Origin: Geranomyces variabilis
Taxonomy: Eukaryota; Chytridiomycota; Chytridiomycetes; Spizellomycetales; Powellomycetaceae
DNA: 64,000 nucleotides
NCBI GenBank assembly: GCA_027603065.1
Contig: JADGJP010000042.1
Span: 145,261-209,260, forward strand
Direction: 5' to 3'
Part shown: positions 24,973 to 35,592 of the stretch, in pieces
Position numbering within the stretch: the stretch's first letter is position 1
How the letters are laid out: each line of letters starts with the position of its first letter
Program-made: the position numbers and the translations under genes
Notes under the pieces: model-generated
What the model was told of the DNA's origin: nothing
Databases searched by the model: none
Seen by the model: only the letters and a program-made list of their open reading frames with translations

Positions 24973-25601
24973 GTAGTTACAGTACAGTAGCCCAAACGAG
25001 CGTGAAATATGATACCTAGTTGAATGCCGCCGAAGCCTTAACCTCAGCGGCAAACATCAGCAAATGGCAGACAAAACTGGAAAGGGACAAAATCGCCCGT
25101 AAAGACGACAGGCCTCTTGAACTTACTCCCTGTCCCGCTCTACCGGCGGCTAATGTACAAGGTGGAGAGCTGGATACCATGGCATACTAAGACCAGAAGC
25201 ACCGTTAAATTTGGTCAGCGAAACGAGGAGAGGTGATAATTCACCCAACACTGACGAGTCCTTTCGTGAACTCTCCTTCCATCCCTACCCTTGACGAGAG
25301 GGAACAACAGGTGCGGGGGTCCCCTTCGATTTCGTTCGTCACCGTGAGTGGAGACGTGAGTGCGGAACGACGCGCCCGTGACGTCAAGAACGCGTCGCAT
25401 TCATTGCGACTTTTCCATTGAGCGCATGTTACCCCACAACAGTCGGATATAAAAGGAAGGGGAAAGGAGGTGGGGCCCACGCCCGCGCCCGGTCTTTGTA
25501 TTAATATTATCCTTACCCCACACAGCGGTTTAAACCCACACCTGTTCTTTGCGACGTATCATATACCCTTGTTTTCTCCCTTCCTATACCTGCCTGCAAT
25601 C
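24973..25601. promoter_or_regulatory. intergenic region with TATA box for the hemerythrin-like gene
   Basis: Holds the hydrolase 3' flank and the hemerythrin-like promoter. TATAAAAGG at 25448-25456 is 146-154 bp upstream of the ATG at 25602, followed by a pyrimidine-rich leader. No other gene is seen in this stretch. Confidence 0.5.
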
Positions 25602-26470
25602 ATGCCCGCCCGCACTCTCCTCCTTGCCCGTCCGCTGTTGCAGCGCACCACCGTCCTCGCAACCGCTCCTCTCCGTCTCAGCGCCGTCGCCATCGCCACG
25701 CGCGGGAACGCCTCTTCCACCACCAGCCAAGGCGGCAAAACCTTCCCACAAGCCGACCAAGCCAAAGAATCCTTCTACGCCCGCAAACCCGTTGAAAACC
25801 TCATCATCAACGACCACCGTTCCTTCGAAGAGCTTTACGAGCGGTACCAAGGCACAAAGGGAACTGGACCAGCCGCCCTCGAGACCAAGCAGGCGATCGT
25901 GAACGAGTTTGTGCGTGAGGTTGCTCAGCACAGTGTGGCGGAGGAGACGGTCGTGTATTCGTTGATTGACAAGCTTATCGATGAAAAAGTCGGCGACCAG
26001 TTGCGTCATGACCATCTGAAAGTCAAGGAAGCTCTTTTCAAGCTCGACAAGATCAGCGTCGGCGATCGCGGCTTTGATGAGCTTTTCACCAAGATTGTCT
26101 CTATGCTGAAAAGTACGCCAGCGAGAATTGTTAACTGACCACGACTTGTAGTAGCATTTTGCTCAATTGACCCGCGGCACCTACTCGTTTCCTTCCTCTC
26201 CCTTTCATCTAATCTTCCCTAGCCCATGCCAACGAGGAAGAGACCCGACAACTCCCTGCTCTTCGCGCAAAGATTCCTGATGAGAAGGAGCGCATCGATC
26301 TTTCAACAAAATTCTTGCGCGCAAAGGTCATCTCGCCCACTCGTCCTCACCCTAACGCACCCGACAAGCCCGCGGCGCTTGAGGTTCTTGCTGGTCTTCC
26401 TGTCGCACCAATTGACAAGCTTCGCGACCAAACCAGGTCGTTTGCCGAGCGTCGGATTCCTCAGGAGTAG
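25602..26470 (+). CDS. hemerythrin/HHE cation-binding domain protein, probably mitochondrial
   Basis: Exons 25602-26112 and 26223-26470 give 252 aa. The N-terminus (MPARTLLLARPLLQR, Arg/Ala/Ser-rich with no acidic residues for about 45 aa) looks like a mitochondrial presequence. The HHE four-helix domain follows with metal-ligand positions: INDHRSFEELYERY, AQHSVAEETVVYSLID, QLRHDHLKVKEALF and, across the splice, THANEEETRQLPAL. Such domains bind a di-iron centre and handle oxygen, NO or iron; which applies here is unknown. The C-terminal tail (AALEVLAGLPVAPIDKLRD) is typical of fungal members. Confidence 0.85.
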
Positions 26471-26742
26471 AAATCAGAGGGAGTCGGAATTGCTTTGTAC
26501 ATGTGTCTAATTTGTATTCTTTGCTCCTCATTATATGGGACATGATTTTTTCCGGAATTTGGAGGATTGACAGATGCTTGTGCTTTCCTCCCGTTTCAAC
26601 TGGCGGAAGGCGGTCACGCGCGTCGGACTATTGTACATGACCTCGCCCGTGCTGACGCGCCTGCCGGAACGCTGAAGCTGACCTGGAAAGCGCGTATCCA
26701 TCAAGCGTTTTAAACAAATTATATGATACAAGCGTAAAAATA

Positions 26743-27426
26743 TTACTGCGAGTGCCGTTTCGCAGCGCGTTCTTTAACCTCGGTTCGTATCTGTGTCGCA
26801 GCGGTCTTGTATCCGCCTTTCTGACCAAGCTGGAATCCAAATGAACGGAGCTTCTTTGCAACAAACGGGGTAATAGCCGCGGTAATACCCAATTTCACCG
26901 GCATAAACAGCTTGGTCATTCCCATGGCAAGCAGCACGGTTGTAATCGCATGGCGAGTCGTAGGGCTCCGCATCCACTCCGGGGTGATTTTTGCCCAGAA
27001 CGTTGGCTCAGAAGCCACGTCCTCGGCCACTTCAGCGACGGGCTTGGCGTCATCCGCTGGTGGGAAACCCACTGCGGAGCGCACAAGGGCAAACCAGCGT
27101 TTGATCTGTGCCTCGTCGATGCCGAGGACCACGATCGACGTGAGGCATGCACAGAAGGTGAGGAAGGAGAGGGAGAGGTAAACCCCAGTTGCGATGGGGC
27201 CATATTCGCGCATCAGAGACTTGAAATCTCGCTTCGGCGGTGGCGGTGGTGGTGGCGGCGGCGGCGGACCTGACCCAGCTGTTGGTGGCGGAGGGATAGT
27301 AGTGGTGGTGGCGGGTGAAGAAGAGTAGGCACGCTGCTGCAAGCGCTGGCTGGACTGGGGGTCGGCTTGCCATGAGAGGCGGTAATCGCTGTGTGGGGAG
27401 CAGCGTGGTATAAGCGTAAGCACCAT
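26743..27426 (-). CDS. FAM210/DUF1279-domain mitochondrial membrane protein
   Basis: Single exon, 227 aa. The N-terminus is basic and Ser-rich, consistent with a mitochondrial presequence, then a proline run (GPPPPPPPPPPP). The DUF1279 core is KSLMREYGPIATGVYLSLSF followed by a transmembrane helix ending IVVLGID, which is the FAM210 signature. A second hydrophobic helix, ITTVLLAMGMTKLFMPVKLG, and a basic amphipathic C-terminus follow. FAM210 proteins sit in the mitochondrial inner membrane. Its ATG lies only 32 bp downstream of the stop codon of the ferredoxin-fusion gene on the same strand. Confidence 0.85.
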   Translation of the reverse strand: MVLTLIPRCSPHSDYRLSWQADPQSSQRLQQRAYSSSPATTTTIPPPPTAGSGPPPPPPPPPPPKRDFKSLMREYGPIATGVYLSLSFLTFCACLTSIVVLGIDEAQIKRWFALVRSAVGFPPADDAKPVAEVAEDVASEPTFWAKITPEWMRSPTTRHAITTVLLAMGMTKLFMPVKLGITAAITPFVAKKLRSFGFQLGQKGGYKTAATQIRTEVKERAAKRHSQ

Positions 27427-27458
27427 GACAACAACCTGCCCACGAATTTCACGGAGTC

Positions 27459-28892
27459 TTACGCCATGCTGGGGAACTTTCGCGGCACGGCCGTTGGAAT
27501 TAAAACTCGGAGGCCATTGATTTCACGAGTAGCCTTGAGTTGGCAGGATAACCGAGAGCTGAGAATGGAATGGATCCATACCAGTGAGAACTTGCACTGG
27601 AAGGAACTTGGGTATGAATGCCACCTACTTCTCGGTACGACCAATTGCATATTCGAGCATGTCTTCCTCCTCTTCAGACACGGGTGGAAGCTTCTCCGCA
27701 AACGCAGGGTCAACTGTTGCGGAACAACAATCAGAGAAAGATTCGAAGAACGTAACATTGATATGAAAAAACTCACCAATAACATGGCATGTCGCGCATT
27801 CGAGGTTGCCGCCGCACGTGCCCTCGATATTGGGCATCTCATTATCGCGGCCTACCTCCATCAAAGATGCCCCCAAAGGCATGTGAACCGTCTTTTCCGT
27901 GTCGTTGGGCAGAATGAAAGTCATCTCGACCGTTTCTCCCGCAGCGCTCGTAGGGGCAGCTCGCTGGTGGGTGGGAGATTCGGAAGCGGCGAGGTACAAT
28001 TCGGCCTGCTCCTCTTTATGCATGGCTATGCGACCGCGCCATTTGCTCCAGATAATCTCATCCTGGACCACAGCATCCAGAAGTGTCCCGGCGTCATTTG
28101 CCTGCATAAGACCGTACCAGTCGCCACTGGGGTAAACAATCGCATTGCCCGCATGTTTGTGCCCGCCAACATGCGACACAGCGCGGATCTGGATCCGCGA
28201 CTCAAGCCCTTTGCGCTGTACCTCGGCCTTTAAGGCCTCATAGAGCGGACGCCCGATGTCTCCGCATCGGCAGTCCCGTTCACCGTGAACGCAAACCAGT
28301 ATGTGCGTTTTGTGGGTGGCCGGCGAGCTCTTAAGCACCGAGCGAGCGCTTGTCAGCTGCGTCGCCAGAGAAGTGAAGTCCGCCGGTGATATGGAAGGGA
28401 ATTCAATGTTGTCAGGAAGGACGAGCAGGGAGCGGGCCGCCGGGTCGGTCGCGGCATTGGGTGCGTCACAGGCGATGGTACGGATGTCGTGCTTTTTCAA
28501 GACCTCGCTGAGGCCCGCAAAGTAGGCGTCCGACTCTTCGACCTTCTTCTCCCAGTGTGTAGTGCCTTTCAAAACGAACAAGTGTTGAGCGCCTTTGCCG
28601 TTTCGTCGTCAAGCCCAACTCCGACCTCACCTGTGGCAACAAGAACATGCTTTTTGTAAAAGCCGGTGCTGGCAACGTGCGCCGGCAAATCGTCCGTCTG
28701 GTCACCCTTCTTTTCCATCGCGCCCTTCTTGCCAAGCCGTGCGGGAGTGGCCGACAGTCCTCGCGCCGCTAGCGCCAGTGCAGGAGAGATAGCTGGCCTC
28801 GGAAGCCCAAGTGCATGCGGAAGGGTAACACGGCTTGAGAGAAGCAGCCGGCGCATGCCACGAACGGCAGATGTTGTGCGCACTGACAGCAT
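27459..28892 (-). CDS. fusion of sucrase/ferredoxin-like (Aim32/Apd1-type) and adrenodoxin-type [2Fe-2S] domains
   Basis: Exons 28631-28892, 27777-28592, 27629-27713 and 27459-27558 give 420 aa; introns are 38, 63 and 70 nt and the phases agree. Residues 1-50 are a mitochondrial presequence (Arg/Ser/Leu-rich). Domain 1 (about 80-290) is thioredoxin-like: KHVLVATGAQHLFVLKG, ILVCVHGERDCRCGDIGRPL and SHVGGHKHAGNAIVYPSGDW, the Cys and HxxGHKxAxN cluster ligands of the Apd1/Aim32 family. Domain 2 (about 310-420) is an adrenodoxin-type ferredoxin: MTFILPNDTEKTVHMPLGAS, IEGTCGGNLECATCHVIVDP, LPPVSEEEEDMLEYA and TENSRLSCQLKA, with the CX5CX2C...C ligands. Both parts are mitochondrial families; the fusion suggests an internal electron-transfer unit. 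The partner reductase is unknown. Confidence 0.87.
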
Positions 28893-29203
28893 GCTGTGTG
28901 CGGATATAAAAGTAAGCTAGCGTTGAGGACGGCCGCCCGCTGCCTGGCTCACTATTTAGGACAACTCGGGACGTCGAAGCTTCCGCAAACTCGCTTGGAG
29001 CAACGTGGCTTGGCCCGATTGGGTCAACTCCCCACTATTGTATCTATCATATCCCGGCCGTTCACCGCTTGCGGGTTTCCGCGGGCCATCCTGCAACAAT
29101 CGCCGACAGCCCACTTGGCGCACCACCTTTACTCAGCAACTTACACCGCCCCCGGCATCCGCGCACAGGGCTAGAACTGCTCGAGGCGTGTGGCTGAACA
29201 GCC
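28893..29203. promoter_or_regulatory. divergent promoter region, ferredoxin fusion / OSH3
   Basis: 311 bp between the two start codons. It contains GATATAAAAG near 28903-28912, which reads TATAAAA on the plus strand about 300 bp before the OSH3 ATG and may be its TATA box. No ORF with protein-like composition is seen. Confidence 0.4.
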
Positions 29204-32200
29204 ATGATGCAAGAGGTTACCATCCGCCAGCGCAGTGCCTTCAAGCACTTTGTCACCGTCGACCAGGCGGGGAAGGAGCTGTGCTGGAACTTTTTCACCC
29301 GCAAAAAGAACATATCGTTCGGGCTGTACAAAAAGATCAACAGGCCGTATCCGGATGAGAACAACGTGCCTGGAGAAGTGGGCAGGAGCTATTTTAATAT
29401 CAACGAGGATGAGCGGACTTCAGCGCCTGGGTCGCCAAAACTGCCACCGCGGTCAAGAGGCAACAGTACTGGCGGCGCCGGTGCCGCCCAACCTCGCACC
29501 CCGGAAACTGGCGATCCGCCAAACTTACTGCGAGACACAGCGTCTAACAAGTCATTTGCTGACTCGGAGCTGAGCGGCACTCTGCGCCGGCGGCGAAAGG
29601 AGCCGTTTGTAGACCCAGAGCTTGCCGAGATTATGCCTGTAACGCACTACGAATCGTCAAAGTTTACGGTCAAGGGAAGCTACTTTGTGGAGGAGCCGGG
29701 GTCGTACGTGTTGCTGTGGGACAATAGCTTCTCGGTCAACACATCAAAAAAACTGTTTTTTACTGTGGCATTGAAAGACGTTGCGCCTTCTCAAGTTCCG
29801 ACGCGCAATGAATTCGAAGACTGGATGCTCAAGAAGGGCGATAAGAAGCTCCAGGGTTTCCAGAAGCGATGGGTGACGGTCGACTCGCATGGTGTGTTTT
29901 CTTATTACAAGAACCCAGGAAGGTAATTGCACCCGTTGGCGCATTGCTTTCACTTCAAAGCGCTTGGCTGAAACGTTTTCATGACTATAGCTTTTGCCGG
30001 GGTTCCGTCGAGCTCGCAAAAGCCACCGTACACTTGGAGCGCGAGCGATTTCTCGTAAATATAGGTGATGACCCACGCTGGAGCTAGATAGCTTGGTGAC
30101 GATGCAGCCCAGCACTGATGATTTGAATATCCATTTGCTGCTATAGACTCTGGCGAGCAGCAGTTTTTCTTCAAGGCGCCGTCTATGGAAGGTTACCTAG
30201 CGTTCCTGCAAGTCTTGAAACGTTTCACCCTTGCGAAAAGCATGCACAGTTTTCGTCTTGAAGATGGAGACGACGAAATCGGCGCTCACAAACTCATTCC
30301 AGATGACGAGAAGTGGCATGGATCCAAAGGGGGCTTGGATCCGGACTTGGCCGACGTTCAAAAGCAGGCGGAGAACATGGTTATTACGCTGACTAACGAG
30401 CTGGGTCGCCTCCGTGACGCAGTGGAATCATCGCGCGGCGGGCGGAATCAAGCCAAAGGTACGTCTTTTGTTGACATATTTTTGTGGCACTCTGATAAAC
30501 AGCTGATCGGGGTCCCAGACATGAACAACGTGCTGAACTCCATCACTGACGTGATCGCAAACGCATTGGCAAATGCAAATGGCATGCAACGGCAGCTGAC
30601 TGCTTATGGGGAGACTGTGCGCGTACAACGTGAACGCTCGCATGAGGCGACTCAGCAAAGTGAAGCTGCGTTCCAGGCATGCCTGGCAGACAACAACCGC
30701 GTTCGTCGACGATTCGGGCTGGAGCCGGTGACAATGGCATCATTCCTGCTCGGCGCCAGTACAATGTCGTTGAACAAATCCACTGTCAAAAAAGCTGGGT
30801 CAATGTCATCTTCTATGAGGGACGACGAGTTCTTTGACGCCGAGGAAGGCGGCCAAGATAGCGACGATGATGACAGTGATACCGATTCGATGCACGAAGC
30901 CGAGGCAACGATGAGCAGCGATGAGGAAGATAACATTACCGAAGAGGAGCAATCCCGGAAAGGGTCTATGTCATCGGACAACAAACCAGATTCGGCAAAG
31001 ATCGATGGCGCGCCTGCTTTGCCGGCACGGCCAAAACCTCTGATACGGCGGACGCGGCTCCCGGCGCCTACAATATCCATGCAAAACATCAGCGTCATGT
31101 CTCTGATCCGCAACAACGTACGTGTGTCGCAGCGATTACGGATATGTACATGTATCTGATCCAATTGTCGCCAGGCTGGGAAAGATCTTTCTACCGTTGC
31201 AATGCCGATCGCTCTCAACGAGCCGTTAAATCTGCTGCAAAAGCTATGTGAAGAGCTGGAATACTGCGAACTACTTGATCAAGCCGCCGCCACACCAGAT
31301 CCGGTCAATCGTATCTCTATTGTTGCCGGTACGTATGTTCGATTTCCAATGTAACATCACGTAACGCTAATCACTTGTGACGCAATTTCGATGCAGCCTT
31401 CGCAGTATCGGGTACGCAGTCAACATGGGAGTCGTGATGTGGACAGCGTCACCAACAGTCAGCTGACCTAATTTTTTTGCAGCTTATGCATCAACAGTGC
31501 ATCGCGCGGGTCGGAAGCCGGTATGACTGTTCGTCCCATACCTTTTCACTGAATCATCGATACTGACCTTGATACACAGTTTAACCCATTATTGGGCGAG
31601 ACGTACGAGTGCATTCGAGATGATAAAGGTGAGGTTCAACAGTTTGGCGTCGCCCGTGGTCATGCAAGGCTGGCTTCGCTCACGCTGACGTTACCATGCA
31701 TAGGCTTCAAATTTGTTTCGGAAAAGGTTAACAGGAGGTTGGACTGATATGCGCAGACGCGCCGATGTGTCTCACATACTTTTAAAACAGGTCAGCCATC
31801 ACCCGCCAGTAATGGCGTGCCACGCTGAGGCACCGAACTATCGGTTTTTCCAAGATAACCAAGTGAAGACCAAGTTTTGGGGGTTAGTGACGCTAACAAC
31901 ACATGGGAGGCGACTTGAATGCTGATAGTTACGAGTTGACAGGAAATCCATGGAACTGATTCCGTCTGGCACAGGTGATTGTTTTCGCACTCATTCAGTT
32001 TCGTTGCGTCGTGCTGACTTTGTTTCTTACAGTGCACGTGGAGTTCCCGGCTTTGAAAGAGCATTATACATGGGCAAAAGGTGTGACTCTGTGCAGGATC
32101 GCGGTCTGCGTTTTTGGACTCAGTCGCTAACCACGGTCGCGTCGCGCTAGTGACGACGTGTATGCGTAATGTGTTTTCAAATAGTCGTTATTTGGAACAC

Positions 32201-33074
32201 TACGGCACCATGAAAATTGTTTCGCAAGCAACTGGTACGCTTCACACCGACGGGTAGCCCAGAGTTTCGACTTGACGACGCATGCTGATGCTGGGCTCCT
32301 TAGGTCACACTTGCGAGCTGTCGTTCAAGGAATCGGGCTATTTCTCGTCCACCAAAAATGAAATCTCGGGAATCATCACCGGTCCGAACGGGCAGAAGCT
32401 CATGTCTTTGAGCGGAAACTGGGACAAATCCCTGCAACGCTTCCAGGATTCGGCTCCGAACGCCCTTGAGGTCATTTGGCGCGCGCGGCCAAACCCAGCA
32501 CACCACGCCGAGATCTATGGGTTTACTGCTTTTGCTGTGGAGCTTAATGGCGAGTTCCGATAAAGCGATCATGATGATCATATGCAGTCGCATGGATGCT
32601 AAATTGGCGACTTTTGCAGAGCTCACGCCTGATCTGGAAGGCTTGCTTCCCGACACGGACACGCGGTACCGGCCGGATCAGAGGTGAGAGTTCTTCAGCA
32701 CAACACGAAGACAAATATTGACAGTTGTTTCAATGCGACGATTACTTACATTTCATGTGTAATCTGTGTGCAGGATGTACGAGGAGGTAAGATAGGCGGT
32801 TTCCGGAGCACTTGTGCGTGGGCCCTGAGTGTTGTGTTGCGCCTTACTCATAGATTTGCATGTCTAGGGTCGCGCCGATGAAGCCGAGGCGGAAAAGCAA
32901 CGTCTAGAACAGAAGCAGCGAGATTATCGCAAGCAGCTGGAGACGGCTGGCAAGAGCTGGACCCCGCAATGGTTTACGCCAGCCGCGGGAGCTGCGGACC
33001 AGTGGAAATATAATGGTGGTTACTGGGAGCAAAGGGGTCGCTTCGAGAAAGCGATAGATCTGTGGGGAAAGTAA
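29204..33074 (+). CDS. OSH3: oxysterol-binding protein homologue OSH3 (GOLD-PH-FFAT-ORD)
   Basis: Lipid-transfer protein of ER-plasma membrane contact sites that regulates PI4P. More than ten exons. N-terminal GOLD-like domain: [29 protein letters not shown] and later [12 protein letters not shown] domain: [28 protein letters not shown], and across introns [10 protein letters not shown] and [18 protein letters not shown]. An acidic linker carries a canonical FFAT motif (DDEFFDAEE, near 30820-30850), the VAP/Scs2-binding signal. The ORD spans the 3' half: [15 protein letters not shown], the family signature [42 protein letters not shown] and LSGNWDK, ending with [19 protein letters not shown]. 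This domain order is that of yeast Osh3. Confidence 0.93.
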
Positions 33075-33623
33075 TACAGCAGAATTCTATCGACGCAGCG
33101 TAGATTTTAGGGTAAATATACGGTAATAGTTGTGAGGTTATCTGTCTACGAGATGTGTTGACGTGCAATCCACACTCATGTGTCTCGGAAGTCTGTACGA
33201 GCGAGAGTCAGGGCAAATTATGCAAGAGCAGAGACATTAGGGTAACTTATCAAATGATATCTGCCGCTGGAGAGGGTGGCAGCGAGTGAAATGTAAATAC
33301 TGCAGGCTCGAAATAAACGCAGTCTTCCATAAGTCGCCCCACCGAACCACCCAGCAATCAGAGCCCACGGTGAGTCATCGTGACCATCACTCCTTTTTTT
33401 GAAAGGCCACTCGTTTGCTCATGCAGCTGAAAGGAAAGTACGAAGAACAATGCGACGGCAAATGCCAGAGTCAAGCGTATATTATACATACATGCACCCG
33501 CATACACAGACTTAAGGGATGGTGACAGGTTAAATACATACACATTAAAAAGTCCCTTGCTTGGACAAACAAAGTCTTAAGTCCGGGTGCACACAGCGGG
33601 CACAAAAGTGAAAGCACGCAGGG
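33075..33623. other. intergenic region between convergent genes
   Basis: 3' flanks of OSH3 (+) and the sterol acyltransferase (-). The sequence is AT-richer than the coding DNA, with several ATACATACATG-like stretches near 33483-33540. No gene is recognised. Confidence 0.5.
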
Positions 33624-35592
33624 CTACGGCACAACTTGTGAACGACAATACGCCACAGCGAGGAGTGGAGGGCCCTGCAGACATCTACCAAGTCAGTGAT
33701 CCAGATATTTCAGAAGAAGAACATATTACCACCCGCAACCATTTGACCTTACCGTGTACATCCCCCACCAAAAGATAGCATTTCCTAACCGAGGATACCG
33801 CTTGAGCTTGCTCCACCGCGAGATAAATATCAGCGGGACTTGGCACATTTGCAAGCCAAACAGGTACATCCGCACTCGTTTTGCGAGCACAAACATGACC
33901 AACTCGTGGAGGCAAGAGCTCAGAAAGAAGGTGAGGAACGTTGCATTCTGCTTGGAGAGCTTATACGTGGAGATGGACTCGAGGTATACGTGGCGAAGGA
34001 GGAACTCGTGAACTGGGCGGTTCCATTTTCGTGCGTATTCGTCAAATGTGACGCTGTTCCACCAGTCGTCGTAAAACCGTCGGTCGGCAAACCGCGTGAC
34101 TTCAGCAAACCAGTTGCATACACACTTTTCACATGTGAAAACGTAAGATCAAGGTCAGTAACACAGCGTCCTCAGGCGGCTGATTTGAAATGTAAAGCAA
34201 CACTTTACCTCAAAAATTATGTGGAAAATGAGCAGGTAGCAAACCATGAAGGGCAAAAGCAGGTGCGTCAACGACTCGATGAAAGTCTGATGTCCGAGGT
34301 CATTCAGTACTGGGTAGATAAAATGTTCGATCGTCATGTAGATGATCACTAGAATCCCCGCTGCGGCAACCATTTTTTCAATTAGATACCATGGACGGAT
34401 TCTGCGGAGAGAATCGACGCGTCAGTGTCATCCCTCCCACCGGCAGCAATCAGGCGCGCAACGCAGCCCGTTACCTACCCTCCTGGTGTTCTGGCAAATT
34501 CCAACTCGTAAACCAGCGAGGGAACAAGAAGATAGTCCGCAAAGTTCAAGAACGTAACATTAGCCGGGAACGTCGTGTCTCCCTTGGAAAGTTCGACTTG
34601 GGTGTCCTGCGCTTTGTCTTTGCATTGCTCCCACTCTGCATTCAACGTTTCGTGCTCTGGCGAGTCGTCTGCAAGCTTCTTTAACTCGGCGGCAATCTTG
34701 TCCATTCTATTCTTGTATGTCTGAACTTTGGTGTGCTTGAATAGCATTTCATTGTTGTACGACATGTATGAATGTTGTTTCATCAGCATGGCAATGGTAT
34801 GGAGAGTAACTAGTGCATGTATAAGATCTGGTTAATATCATACGCTCAGCGAGTCACATCCCCACTAGATGCCTGAATCAGAAAGGCAATGCACGTACAG
34901 CACCCTGATTGTGTCCAGCTCCATCCTTCTCGCCGATACACGTAACTAATGCAGATTGCAAACCAGGAGGCCTGGTAGACGTGTTGGATCAGAAGCACAA
35001 TGCGAACGGGCAGGAGTCCTTTAACAAAGAAGGTTTCGATTGCAATGAAGAACTTTTCAAGCAAGACCACTCCAAAAAGGGAAAGAATGAGCGCTATCTC
35101 CGCGTAAAGGAGTTCAGAACCCTGACAGAAATGCAAGCGCATTGAGTCTTTGGATAGTGGGACGCCTGGCACTTCGCTCCGTACCTGCGTAAACATGTGC
35201 TTGGCAAGCTGTGTGCCAATAAACACGCCGTTCTCATTCCAGTTGTAATAAATAACTCCAGTGAAATATGCAGCCATGGTCATCCAAAACAAGGTGAAGA
35301 ACCCGCGCATGGGGTTCTTGGACGTTTCAAGGTGGTCCCAGTCCAGCAACGACGGCCGGGCTTCAAACTCGTTAGCACGCACAACGCGCTCGCCGCGTTT
35401 GCCCAGGCCATGGGCGTGCTCGGCAGGATTGGCGGCTTGATGTTTGCTGGCGCGGGTGACGAGACGGCCGTTTTCGCCCTCTACCGTCTCGAGGCGCGGG
35501 CCCTGCGCAAGGACCGAGACGGCGGCGGCCTTGACACCGACAGCGGCAGCGGACCCGCTTTTTGTCTGCGACCACGTGGAAGGAGAGCCCAT
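33624..35592 (-). CDS. sterol O-acyltransferase (ARE/ACAT family MBOAT)
   Basis: Membrane-bound O-acyltransferase of the ER that makes steryl esters for lipid droplets; DGAT1 is a close relative, so a diacylglycerol substrate is possible. The start is the ATG at 35592 (MGSPSTWSQTKSGS); the frame further upstream has only TTG. Segments in order: RPSLLDWDHLETSKNPMRGF, FFTLFWMTMAAYFTG, FYAEIALILSLFGVVLLE-type helices, SYNNEMLF, FLNFADYLLVPSLVYELEF, FAEVTRFADRRFYDDWWNS, FDEYARKWNRPVHEFLLRHV, then the catalytic His helix FLSSCLHELVMFVLAKRV and LGNAIFWWGMYTGPPLL. The FYxDWWN motif and the buried His are both intact. The last exon, ending QVVP, stops at 33624. Confidence 0.9.
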
